The notes under the pieces were generated by a model. It did no database searches. It had not been told where the DNA came from and worked only from the letters and a program-made list of their open reading frames with translations. From Streptomyces piniterrae (GTDB taxonomy: Bacteria; Actinomycetota; Actinomycetes; Streptomycetales; Streptomycetaceae): 64,000 bases of DNA. This document shows positions 43,417-51,230 of this stretch, one piece after another. The first letter of the stretch is position 1; each line of letters opens with the position of its first letter. Both the position numbers and the translations under genes were made by a program. The stretch is taken from assembly GCF_005048155.1 (NCBI RefSeq), contig NZ_SUMB01000002.1:248001-312000 (forward strand), given 5' to 3'.

Positions 43417-43587
43417 ATGACCGTTTCCCGTGCCACCGGAGTCAGCGAGGCGCAGCCGCGCCTCGGTGAGCTGACCGTGGTTGACGTCCGCACTCCCGGT
43501 GATTTCGCGGTCACCCACATCTGCGGCCCGGCCGTGCTGCTCGGCCGGCTGCCGTTCAACCGCCGCGGCCCGGAGGTCTCCGCATGA
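43417..43587 (+). CDS. Truncated rhodanese-like ORF coupled to the arylsulfatase
   Basis: A 56-residue ORF, MTVSRATGVSEAQPRLGEL...: TVVDVRTPGDFAVTHICGPAV is the start of a rhodanese domain (usual 'VDVRxPxEYxxGHI.GA'). The catalytic Cys loop and the C-terminal half are missing. The stop overlaps the sulfatase ATG as ATGA, so it may be kept for translational coupling or be the 5' relic of a rhodanese gene. Rhodaneses move sulfane sulfur, and a sulfatase neighbour fits sulfur metabolism. Confidence 0.5.
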   Translation: MTVSRATGVSEAQPRLGELTVVDVRTPGDFAVTHICGPAVLLGRLPFNRRGPEVSA

Positions 43588-45944
43588 CCGCCCTCCCCAG
43601 GGACCCGGCCGCCGCCGGCCCGGCCCGCCGCGACCCGTACGAGGGCTTCGCCGGGCGCGTGGGCCGTACCTTCGCCGAGTCCGAACCGGCCTGGCCACCG
43701 CGGCGCACGCCCGGCGGCCAGGGCCGCCGCGCCCCGAACATCGTCGTCGTCCTCGTCGACGACATGGGCTACAGCGACATCGGTCCGTTCGGCTCGGAGA
43801 TCGCCACCCCGGTGCTCGACGAGCTGGCCGGGCGCGGCCTGCGGCTCGCGAACTACCACACCATGCCGCTGTGCTCCCCGGCGCGGGCGGCACTGCTCAC
43901 CGGTCTGAACCCGCACCGCGTCGGATACTCGACGGTCGCCAACTTCGACCCGGGCTTCCCCGGTTACGGCATGGAGATCGGCGACGACGTCCCCACCCTC
44001 GCCGAAGTGCTGCACGACGCGGGGTACGCCACCTACGCGGTCGGCAAGTGGCACCTGACCCGCGACTCGGCGTCCAACGCCGCCGACGACCGGCGCAACT
44101 GGCCGCTGCAGAAGGGCTTCGACCGCTACTACGGCGTCCTGGAGGGCCTGACCAGCCTGTTCCACCCGCACCAGCTGGTCCGCGACAACAGCCCCTTGGA
44201 CATCGACGAACTGCCCGACGGCTACTACTACACCGACGACATCACCGACGAGGCGATCTCCATGGTGAAGTCGCTACGGGCGCACGACCCCGACAAGCCG
44301 TTCTTCCTGTACGTCGCGCACAACGCCGTGCACGGCCCCCTGCAGGCCAGGCCCGAGGACATCGAGCGGCAACGCGGCCGCTACGACGGCGGCTGGGACA
44401 CGGTGCGGGCCGGCCGCTTCGCCCGCCAGATCGCCGACGGGCTGTTCCCCGCCGGCACCGCGCTCCCGGAGCGCAACTCCGAGGCGGGCTTCGACGTCGG
44501 CCCGTGGGGCGAGCTGACACCCGCCCAACAGGCCCGCTACGCCCGCTACATGGAGGTGTACGCGGCCATGGTCGAGAACATCGACCGCAACCTCGGCCGG
44601 CTCACCGACACACTGGCCGCGCTCGGCGAACTCGACGACACCATCGTGCTGTTCACCTCCGACAACGGCGGCACCGGCGAGGGCGGTGCCGAAGGCACCC
44701 GAAGCTACTTCAGCCGCTTCGTCCACCAGCCCGTCCCCGAGGACTGGGACGGGGACGTGGCACGGGACACCGAGCTCATCGGCGGACCGCGGAGCCTGGT
44801 GCACTACCCGCGCGGCTGGGGCATGGCCTCCAACACCCCGTTCCGGCTGTACAAGGGCCAGACCTACGCGGGCGGGGTGCGCGTCCCGTTCGTCCTCTCC
44901 TGGCCCGAGGGGCTGCCGCGGGCCGCGGAGGACGCCGGAGTGCGGCACCAGTACCAGTACGTCACCGACGTGACCCCGACCCTGCTGGACCTGGCGGGCG
45001 TACCGAGACCCGAGCGGTGGCGCTCGCGCCCCGCCCAGGAACCCGACGGGGCCAGCTTCGTGCCCGTGCTGCGCGACGGGCGGACGGAGAGCGCCCACCG
45101 GGAGCAGTACTGCGAGATGTCGGGCAACCGCAGCTTCTACCGCGACGGCTGGAAACTGGTGACCCTGCACCGGCCGGGCACCCCGTACGACGACGGCGAG
45201 TGGGCGCTGTACGACCTGCGCACCGATCCGACCGAGACCACCGACGTGGCCGCCGACCACCCGGAGGTGGTGAAGGAGCTGGCCGCGGCCTGGGAAGCGG
45301 CGGCCTGGCGCAACGGCGTCTTCCCACTGGGCGACGGCAGCGGCGCGCTGGCCCGGCGGCATCCCGCCGAGGAGCGCTTCCACCGCCCGCTCACGCTGCT
45401 GCCGGGCACCCCGGAGCTGGAACGCTACCGCTCCTCCCGCTTGATCTCCTTCCGCTCCTTCGACGTCACGGTCGAGCTCGACGAGCACGCCGCCGACGAC
45501 CGGGGCGTGCTGGTGTCGCACGGCGACCAGGGCGGCGGCTACAGCCTGTACGTGGAGGACGGGCGGCTGCGCTTCGCCTACAACGAGTACGGGAGGCTGC
45601 ACGAGGCCGACGCCGGGCCGCTGCCCGCGGGCCGGCGGACCGTCACCCTGTCCGCCACGGCGGTGGAGGGGCTGCGCTGGGAGTTCCGGCTGCTGGTCGA
45701 CGGCACGGAGACCGGCCGGCTGGGCCGCGGCGTGCACCAGCTCATCGGGATGGCCCCGCTGCAGGGCATCAGCGTCGGCGTGGACCGCAGGTCGCCGGTC
45801 TCCTGGCCGGTGTACGAGCGCCACCGGAGCTTCCGCTACACCGGCGGCCTGCGGTCCGTGACGTACACGCCGGGCGCCCAGGCCCCGTACGCCCCCGAGG
45901 TGGTGGCCCGCGCGCTGGGCGAGGCCGCCGCCGCGTTCGAGTGA
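43584..45944 (+). CDS. Arylsulfatase (type I, formylglycine)
   Basis: A 786-residue sulfatase. NIVVVLVDDMGYSDIGPFGSEI (metal-binding DD), MPLCSPARAALLTGLNPHR with the maturation motif C-S-P-A-R (Cys near residue 96 to formylglycine), FTSDNGGTGEGG and the later KLVTLHRPG.. segment. The C-terminal ~180 residues (SFDVTVELDEHAADDRGVLVSHGDQGGGYSLYVEDGRL) form an extra beta-sandwich common in large bacterial arylsulfatases. No clear signal peptide, so it may be cytosolic or exported another way. It would release sulfate from aryl or carbohydrate sulfates. ATG overlaps the rhodanese-like stop. Confidence 0.95.
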   Translation: MTALPRDPAAAGPARRDPYEGFAGRVGRTFAESEPAWPPRRTPGGQGRRAPNIVVVLVDDMGYSDIGPFGSEIATPVLDELAGRGLRLANYHTMPLCSPARAALLTGLNPHRVGYSTVANFDPGFPGYGMEIGDDVPTLAEVLHDAGYATYAVGKWHLTRDSASNAADDRRNWPLQKGFDRYYGVLEGLTSLFHPHQLVRDNSPLDIDELPDGYYYTDDITDEAISMVKSLRAHDPDKPFFLYVAHNAVHGPLQARPEDIERQRGRYDGGWDTVRAGRFARQIADGLFPAGTALPERNSEAGFDVGPWGELTPAQQARYARYMEVYAAMVENIDRNLGRLTDTLAALGELDDTIVLFTSDNGGTGEGGAEGTRSYFSRFVHQPVPEDWDGDVARDTELIGGPRSLVHYPRGWGMASNTPFRLYKGQTYAGGVRVPFVLSWPEGLPRAAEDAGVRHQYQYVTDVTPTLLDLAGVPRPERWRSRPAQEPDGASFVPVLRDGRTESAHREQYCEMSGNRSFYRDGWKLVTLHRPGTPYDDGEWALYDLRTDPTETTDVAADHPEVVKELAAAWEAAAWRNGVFPLGDGSGALARRHPAEERFHRPLTLLPGTPELERYRSSRLISFRSFDVTVELDEHAADDRGVLVSHGDQGGGYSLYVEDGRLRFAYNEYGRLHEADAGPLPAGRRTVTLSATAVEGLRWEFRLLVDGTETGRLGRGVHQLIGMAPLQGISVGVDRRSPVSWPVYERHRSFRYTGGLRSVTYTPGAQAPYAPEVVARALGEAAAAFE

Positions 45945-46365
45945 GGGAACGTCCATTACCGGATCCTGGACCGATTCACCCGTCGTCATCACCTCTCCTC
46001 GTCACCTGACCTCATCGCCCGTCCTCATCGCCCGTGCTCGGCGGGCCGTCGGGCCCGCCGGGACCTTCCGGGCCGCCCGCCTGGGCGAGCGGCTGCTGCC
46101 GCTGCGGCGGCACGAGCGGGCCAGGTGGCCACCGCCGTCGTGCCGCAGCGGCTGCTGATCATGCTGATGGGCGGTGTGGTGTCGGCCCTGGACCGCTCCC
46201 GGGGCCGGGGCGCTGACCGTCTGGAACGGCTCCCGGAGGCCATCGGCCCGGACGAGCTGCTGATCACCACGATCACGCATGCCCACGCACTCCCACGCCG
46301 ACGGGGTGCGCTCCTACCGGCTGTCGCCGAGCAGTGGCAGCGCCGCCGAGCGTGCGCGCCGGGCG
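45945..46365. other. Convergent intergenic region, no gene
   Basis: 421 bp between the arylsulfatase and MerR genes. Frames on either strand give no family resemblance (one, 46125-46418, has a hydrophobic run but is Arg-rich elsewhere). Nothing specific is seen apart from short inverted G/C runs. Confidence 0.45.
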
Positions 46366-46749
46366 TCAACCGGCCACGGGGGACGCCCGCCGGGCGAGTT
46401 CCTCGCGCTGCCGGGTGAGCCGGGCGATCTCCTCGTCGAGGGCGGCGATGCGGCGGTCGACCACGGGAGCGAAGCCGTCGCCGGAGCTGCCGGAGCCGCC
46501 GGATCCGCAGGGCGGCGGCGGGTCCTGCGCGAGCAGCGGGAGCCGGTCGGCCCGGGTCCGCAGGTCCTCGATGGTCAGGCCGAGGGCGAGCAGCTCCCGG
46601 ATCACCCGGACCAGGGCGACGTCCGCGGCGCCGTACTGCCGCTGTCCGGTCGGGGTCCGGGCGGGCGGGGGCAGCAGGCCGCGCTGTTCGTAGAAGCGCA
46701 GGGCCCGTGCCGTGGTCCCGGCCGCTGCCGCCGCGTCGCCGATTCGCAC
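46366..46749 (-). CDS. MerR-family transcriptional regulator
   Basis: A 127-residue protein. RIGDAAAAAGTTARALRFYEQRGLLPPPARTPTGQRQYGAADVALVRVIRELLALGLTIEDLR is a full MerR N-terminal winged HTH with Wing 1. The C-terminal coiled coil (IAALDEEIARLTRQREEL) is short, with one Cys near 82, so it may sense a small molecule or redox state but lacks the SoxR 2Fe-2S Cys cluster. It is the second gene of an operon behind the oxidoreductase and likely controls the operator at 47909-47928, spanning the promoter of both genes. Confidence 0.93.
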   Translation of the reverse strand: MRIGDAAAAAGTTARALRFYEQRGLLPPPARTPTGQRQYGAADVALVRVIRELLALGLTIEDLRTRADRLPLLAQDPPPPCGSGGSGSSGDGFAPVVDRRIAALDEEIARLTRQREELARRASPVAG

Positions 46750-46794
46750 CGTCCGCCCCCCGTCCCTTGCCGCCGCCGTCGTCCGCTGCCGTGG

Positions 46795-47829
46795 CTACAA
46801 CCGCACGACCACCGCCCCGAAATGGCGTCCGGCGATCAGTTCGGGCAACGCCCGCGCGGCCCGGTCGATTCCCTCGACCGTCGAATACGGGAAGCGGATC
46901 GCGCCGGAGCGCAGCCAGCCGCCGAACCGCTCGAGCCACTCGGCCCCCACGCCCGGGTGGTCGGTGCCGAGGTATCCGCCCAGCGAGACACCGCGGACCA
47001 GCAGCCGGAAGGTGTCGATCTCCACGGGCGCGGTGCCGCCGCCCCGGTCCGCGTCCAGCTGCCCGGCCAGCGCGCCGACGACGGCGACTCGCGCGCCCTG
47101 CCGGGCGGCTCCCAGTGCGGCGGCGAGCTGCTCGCCTCCCACGCTGTCGAGGACCACGTCCACTCCGTCGGGGGCGGCGGCGCGCAACTGCTCGGCGAAG
47201 GGCGGGTACTCCGGGCCACACAACAGGACGTGGTCGTAGCCGAGTTCGCGGACGAGCCGGTCGGCTTTGTGCGGCGAGCCGGTGCTGCCGATCACCCGGG
47301 CCGCGCCCAGCAGCCGGGCGATCTGCCCGGCCAGCGTGCCGACCGCGCCGGCGGCCCCGGTGACCAGGACGACGTCGCCGGTGCGGACGGGAGCCACCCG
47401 GGTCAGCGCGCCGTACGGGGCGGAGCCCTGGGCGAGGTGTGCGACCGGCGTCGGCAGGGCCGGGTCGACGGGGGTCACGTCGGCGGCGGGGAGCAGGGCG
47501 TGGTCCCGCCAGCCGGCCATGTGGACCACCCGGTCCCCGGGCCGGAACGGGCCGTCCCCGGGCGCGGCGAGGACCTCGCCCACGGCGGGGCCGAAGAGGG
47601 TGTCCCCGGACGCCAGGGCGGGCAGCGGCAGCCCCTCGGTCTCGCCGCCGATCAGGGTGCGCAGCCCAGGGAAGACCAGGAAGTGTTCATTCCGCACCAG
47701 CACACGGCCGGGTACCGGATCGGTCAGGGGTCTCCGGACGACGGCGAAATGCCGGGGTTCGGGAAGGCCGTCGGGGCGAGCGGCGAGACGGACCTCGCGC
47801 GCAGTGCGGGGCAGGGCTGCGGTCGCCAT
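46795..47829 (-). CDS. NADP-dependent oxidoreductase, MDR family (quinone/alkenal-reductase-like)
   Basis: A 344-residue medium-chain reductase. The N-terminal catalytic domain (RHFAVVRRPLTDPVPGRVLVRNEHFLVFPG) resembles the CurA/prostaglandin-reductase group, and VLVTGAAGAVGTLAGQIARLLGAARVIGSTGS is the NADP-binding AxxGxxG fold. No zinc ligands are visible. It likely reduces quinones, enones or alkenals using NADPH. ATG at 47829 has AGGAGG 6 nt upstream. It is 45 bp ahead of the MerR gene, and a MerR-type promoter is upstream. Confidence 0.9.
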   Translation of the reverse strand: MATAALPRTAREVRLAARPDGLPEPRHFAVVRRPLTDPVPGRVLVRNEHFLVFPGLRTLIGGETEGLPLPALASGDTLFGPAVGEVLAAPGDGPFRPGDRVVHMAGWRDHALLPAADVTPVDPALPTPVAHLAQGSAPYGALTRVAPVRTGDVVLVTGAAGAVGTLAGQIARLLGAARVIGSTGSPHKADRLVRELGYDHVLLCGPEYPPFAEQLRAAAPDGVDVVLDSVGGEQLAAALGAARQGARVAVVGALAGQLDADRGGGTAPVEIDTFRLLVRGVSLGGYLGTDHPGVGAEWLERFGGWLRSGAIRFPYSTVEGIDRAARALPELIAGRHFGAVVVRL

Positions 47830-47843
47830 GGGCGGCCTCCTAC

Positions 47844-47883
47844 GGATAGTCATCTACCGGATAGTCATCTACGAAAAGTCATC
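47844..47883 (+). repeat. Direct repeats of GGATAGTCATCTAC before the oxidoreductase start
   Basis: GGATAGTCATCTAC occurs at 47844-47857 and 47859-47872 (15-bp period), then decays to GAAAAGTCATC (47873-47883). They lie between the MerR-type promoter and the start codon, so could be a second regulator site or an mRNA leader feature. Confidence 0.75.
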
Positions 47884-47901
47884 GCGTCGGGACGGCGGGG
47901 A

Positions 47902-47932
47902 CGCTAACCCCTGACCCGCGGGTCAGGGTCAA
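47902..47932 (-). promoter_or_regulatory. MerR-type promoter and operator of the oxidoreductase-MerR operon
   Basis: CCCTGACCCGCGGGTCAGGG (47909-47928) is a perfect 20-bp palindrome between -35 TTGACC (47927-47932) and -10 TTAGCG (47902-47907) with a 19-bp spacer on the minus strand. The lengthened spacer with a centred palindrome is the hallmark of MerR-family control. The predicted start of transcription is about 65 bp before the ATG at 47829. Confidence 0.85.
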
Positions 47933-48480
47933 GCCGCGGCGTGATCCGGAAGAGACGGACACGCCCTGGCCGCGCTCCGGCAGCGCCGGGGCGGGCCCGG
48001 CTCGCCTGACGCGTATGAATGCGCCCCAGGCGCGATTTCCGGTCACTGTTGTCCTTGGCCGGATTGGCCTCGCCAACCGTTTCGACTGGCGGGCGGCCGT
48101 GGTGGCAATGGCGCGTTTGCCATGCGTCGGCGGCTGTTGCGGCCGCTCTGCCGGGGTCTCGCGGCTCAGCGAGCGCCGCTCAACTCCCGGTTAAGTCGGT
48201 CGGCCTTCACTGTCCGTATGTGGACTGGTGCGGCGTGTTCCCTGCATGGAAGTATGGTGGTTGCGGCTCGGGTGACCTTAACTGCTCGTTGGGGACGGTC
48301 GATTGAGCGGCTATGCGGTAGCGGAACGCGTGGGGGGCGTGGCGCGGTGGTGTATTCCCCCGGCAGCGAATGCCGAGGTTCCACGGCGGTCGCGGGGAAT
48401 AGCGGTGCTGCCGCGCTGGTTTGCATGGTCGGGATCAGGCGCAGGCCCTTGCGGTCTGTGGGAGTTCAAGGGGCGGTGGC

Positions 48481-48996
48481 ATGACAGCGGGGGACGACGG
48501 TCGGTCCAAGGGGGCGGGCAGTGTGCTCGCGGAGCGGCTGAATCATCTCTTCGCCAACATGCATCCGCCGGGGGCTCCGTACACCAACGCCTTTGTGGCC
48601 GACGAGATCAGCGGTGGGGCGGCGGAGTACGGCGGGGCCAAGGTCACCGAGCAGTATCTGTCGATGCTGCGCAACGGCCGGCGCACCAACCCGAGTCCGG
48701 AGCTGCTGCGCGCGCTGGCCAAGTTCTTTGGCGTACCGGTCGGTTATCTGCTGGGCGACCTCTCGCAGCCGCAGGCCGCGCGGGTGGAGGAAGAGGTCCG
48801 CTTTCTCGCCGCCATGCGCGATCAGCGGGTGCGCGCCATCGCGCTGCGCTCCGTCGGGCTGCCGCCGGAGGTGCAGGACAGCCTGACGACGATCATCTCC
48901 CAGTTCCGGCAGCAGATGAATCTGCCGGCGGATCCGCCAGGCCAGGGCAGTCACGGCGATCACCGCGGTCAGGGCGGTGATCGGCATGGCCAGTGA
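48481..48996 (+). CDS. XRE-family transcriptional regulator (SCO-type, with ImmA partner)
   Basis: A 171-residue regulator. SVLAERLNHLFANMHPPGAPYTNAFVADEISGGAAEYGGAKVTEQYLSMLRNGRRTNPSPELLRALAKFFGVPVGYLL is an HTH with a large insert, followed by a short helical domain. Typically this family precedes an ImmA/IrrE-like metalloprotease gene that controls it by cleavage. ATG at 48481. It overlaps the next gene by 11 bp, so both are coupled. Its target is likely its own operon and the adjacent MAB_1171c gene. Confidence 0.9.
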   Translation: MTAGDDGRSKGAGSVLAERLNHLFANMHPPGAPYTNAFVADEISGGAAEYGGAKVTEQYLSMLRNGRRTNPSPELLRALAKFFGVPVGYLLGDLSQPQAARVEEEVRFLAAMRDQRVRAIALRSVGLPPEVQDSLTTIISQFRQQMNLPADPPGQGSHGDHRGQGGDRHGQ

Positions 48997-49699
48997 CCTC
49001 TTACCGACAGCGGAACGCGACCGGATCTTCTACACCTGGCGGCCGGGCGGAGCCGAGGACGGGACGAGCATGCGAGTGGGGCAGATACGCAGGCGGTGCA
49101 AGCGGCTCATCAAGGAGCTGGCGCTGCCCGCCGCAATAGATCTGCGGGAGTTGTGCGACATCGTTGCCACGCGTGTGGGCCGGCCTGTCCACATGGTGCC
49201 GATGAGCCTGGGCGGTGTGGTCTCGGGCATGACCGCCGCCACCGACGACGGCTACTGGGTCTTCTTCGAGCTCAAGACCTCGCCCTGGCATCAGGCGCAT
49301 ATCGTGCTGCACGAGCTGAGCCACCTGCTGCTGGGACACGGTCAGGATCCGGCCATCACCGAGGACGCGCTGCGGATGTGGACCCCGTCGGTCGACGTCG
49401 CCACCGCGATGCGTCGGATGGGCCTGACCATGGGCTTCGCCCGGCACCACGGCTACGACAACCTCGCCGAGCGGGAAACCGAGGTGCTGGGCACGCTGCT
49501 GATGGAGCGGGTGGTGCCATCGGCAGGGGAACGCGAACTGCCGCTGGAGGGCCAGGCGGCCGAACTGGCGGCGGCCCTCGGGCCCGCGCTGCAGCACATC
49601 CGGCGCCAGCAGGAGGGCCCGGACGCCGACGCCGACGGGATGGGCAGGACCGGCGGGGTCGACGGACCGGCCGGCGTAGGCGGGGGGCCGCGTGTTTGA
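48986..49699 (+). CDS. ImmA/IrrE-like metallo-endopeptidase
   Basis: A 237-residue protein with the zinc motif HELSHLLLGH (HExxH) near residue 112-121 in the ImmA/IrrE context (WHQAHIVLHELSHLLLGHG), preceded by RELCDIVATRVGRPVHMVPM, the typical N-terminal core. Such enzymes cleave or inactivate a partner XRE repressor, here encoded just upstream. ATG at 48986 is taken; GTG at 48977 or ATG at 49070 are other options. The stop overlaps the start of the MAB_1171c gene by 8 bp. Confidence 0.9.
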   Translation: MASDLLPTAERDRIFYTWRPGGAEDGTSMRVGQIRRRCKRLIKELALPAAIDLRELCDIVATRVGRPVHMVPMSLGGVVSGMTAATDDGYWVFFELKTSPWHQAHIVLHELSHLLLGHGQDPAITEDALRMWTPSVDVATAMRRMGLTMGFARHHGYDNLAERETEVLGTLLMERVVPSAGERELPLEGQAAELAAALGPALQHIRRQQEGPDADADGMGRTGGVDGPAGVGGGPRV

Positions 49700-50912
49700 C
49701 CTCATCTACCTGTGCTTCGCGGCCGCCGCCTGGACGCTCGTCGGATACAAGGCCGTCGCCTGGTTCCGCGACCGCGGCAATGCGGACCTCGGGCTCGCCT
49801 GCGTGATGACCGGCGGTGTGGCGACTGTTTTCCTCTTCTCGGCGCCCAGCCTCTACCGCGCCTTCGACCGGCTGGTCGGCGTGGCCAACCTGGCCATGGT
49901 TTTCCTCTACTCCTCGGTCGTGGTGTTCGCCGCCGGCGCGCTGGTGCTGCTGCTGCGGTGGACGGCAGGCGAGGGCGATGCCGCGCGGGCCCGCGCCCGG
50001 GGCAAGGCCCGCACCGCGGTCGGAAGCGTGGCCGCGCTGTGGGCGGTGGCGATAACCGGCTTCGCCGTCGGCCGCCCGGACGCCGTCGAGCACCCCCGCG
50101 ACTTCAGCACCGCCTATACGGACTCTCCCGGAGTCATGCTGTTCCTGGTGCTGTATTTGGCCATCTTCGGATCGAGCCTCGCCGGCCTCGGCACGCTCTG
50201 CCCCCGCTACGCGGCACGACTCGGCCGGTCATGGCTGGCGCGCGGGCTCCGGGTGCTGGCGGCGGGCTGCTGGCTCGGCCTGGTCTACTGCGCCTGCAAG
50301 GTGATCGGCTTCGTCCTGTCCTGGGCGGGCCACGAAGCGCTCTGGCTCTCCAACGGCGTTGCCCCGCTCAGCGCCTCCGTCGCGGCGATCCTCGTCCTGA
50401 CCGGATTCGCGCTCCCGGCCGCCGGTCCACGGGCCGCCGCCTGGCGCCGGCTGCGCCGTCTCTCCCCGCTCTGGCAGACCGTCACCGAGCAGACCCCCGA
50501 GGTCACGATGGAAAGCCCGACATGGTCCGTACGGTGGCCGTTCGCCGACCTGGAGTGGCGCGCCAACCGGCAGATGGCGGAGATACGCGACGTACAGCGC
50601 GGCATCCGCCGCCATGTGGAGTCCGACGCCGTCGACATCGCACGGGAACGGGCCCGCGCCGTCTCGCTCGACGACCGGCAGCTGGCGGCCGTCGCCGAGG
50701 CGGCCGCGCTCCGCCGCGGGCTGGAGAACCGCGCGGTGGGCCATGTGCCCGCCCACGGCGCCGACAGCGTGGTGGTCGCCACGGGCGCCGATCCGGCCGA
50801 ACTCACGCAGGAATACGAGCACTTGGCGCTCGTCGCGGATGTCTACCACTCGTCGCTGGTCGAGACCGTGCTCACCGAGCTGAGGCAGCGCAGCTCGGTG
50901 TCCCGCGGCTGA
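49692..50912 (+). CDS. MAB_1171c-family membrane protein (putative transporter)
   Basis: A 406-residue protein with about seven membrane segments in the first ~270 residues (FDLIYLCFAAAAWTLVGYKAV, LGLACVMTGGVATVFLFSA, LAMVFLYSSVVVFAAGALVLLL, AVGSVAALWAVAITGFAVG, and others) and a cytoplasmic tail with TPEVTMESPTWSVRWPFADLEWRANRQMAEIRDVQRGIRRH. This is the MAB_1171c family, called a putative transporter in databases although its activity is unknown. GTG at 49692 overlaps the protease gene. The XRE-protease-membrane-protein order is conserved in Streptomyces. Confidence 0.9.
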   Translation: MFDLIYLCFAAAAWTLVGYKAVAWFRDRGNADLGLACVMTGGVATVFLFSAPSLYRAFDRLVGVANLAMVFLYSSVVVFAAGALVLLLRWTAGEGDAARARARGKARTAVGSVAALWAVAITGFAVGRPDAVEHPRDFSTAYTDSPGVMLFLVLYLAIFGSSLAGLGTLCPRYAARLGRSWLARGLRVLAAGCWLGLVYCACKVIGFVLSWAGHEALWLSNGVAPLSASVAAILVLTGFALPAAGPRAAAWRRLRRLSPLWQTVTEQTPEVTMESPTWSVRWPFADLEWRANRQMAEIRDVQRGIRRHVESDAVDIARERARAVSLDDRQLAAVAEAAALRRGLENRAVGHVPAHGADSVVVATGADPAELTQEYEHLALVADVYHSSLVETVLTELRQRSSVSRG

Positions 50913-51230
50913 GCGGCGACCACCCAGACGGGGTGGCCCGGCACGGGGGTCCGGGCTGCCCGCGCCGTAGGGGCGGCATCGGTCCAATACGGGCCGATGC
51001 CGCCCGCGTACGGCCTACAGGAAAGCCGGACCGTTCGGAGCCGGTAGCCGGACTGTCCGGAGCCGGTAGCCGGACTGTCCGGAGCCGGCGGCCGGAGCGT
51101 CCGGAGTCGACGGCGGATCGGCCGGCTTCGACGGCCGGACCATCCAGCCGACGGCGCTGAGGCTGACAGGCCATCGGCCCCGAGGCCCGCCTGACAGGCC
51201 GTCCGATCCGCTCGTCTAGAGTCGGGATCC
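50913..51230. other. Intergenic region with 22-bp repeats
   Basis: 318 bp between the MAB_1171c and P450 genes. It contains the GGAGCCGGTAGCCGGACTGTCC array listed next and no gene. The P450 promoter should lie near its right end. Confidence 0.5.
51037..51124 (+). repeat. Four ~22-bp tandem repeats upstream of the P450 gene
   Basis: GGAGCCGGTAGCCGGACTGTCC occurs at 51037 (first bases shifted) and 51059-51080, then GGAGCCGGCGGCCGGAGCGTCC at 51081-51102 and a degenerate fourth copy to 51124. Period 22 bp, roughly two helical turns. Confidence 0.8.

Larger units (their letters stand above)
47830..48480. other. Divergent intergenic region, 651 bp
   Basis: Besides the repeats and operator given separately, I see no gene between the divergent oxidoreductase and XRE genes. 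A number of short frames exist but none has family resemblance or a good start. Confidence 0.5.

Noticed and set aside
41515..43587. 690-residue plus-strand frame opposite the haloperoxidase-like gene
   Set aside because: Arg/Gly-rich shadow ORF; the haloperoxidase motifs are on the minus strand. Only the final 56 residues look like a rhodanese start.
46125..46418. 97-residue plus-strand ORF with a hydrophobic start
   Set aside because: Becomes Arg-rich filler, overlaps the real MerR gene and has no ribosome-binding site.
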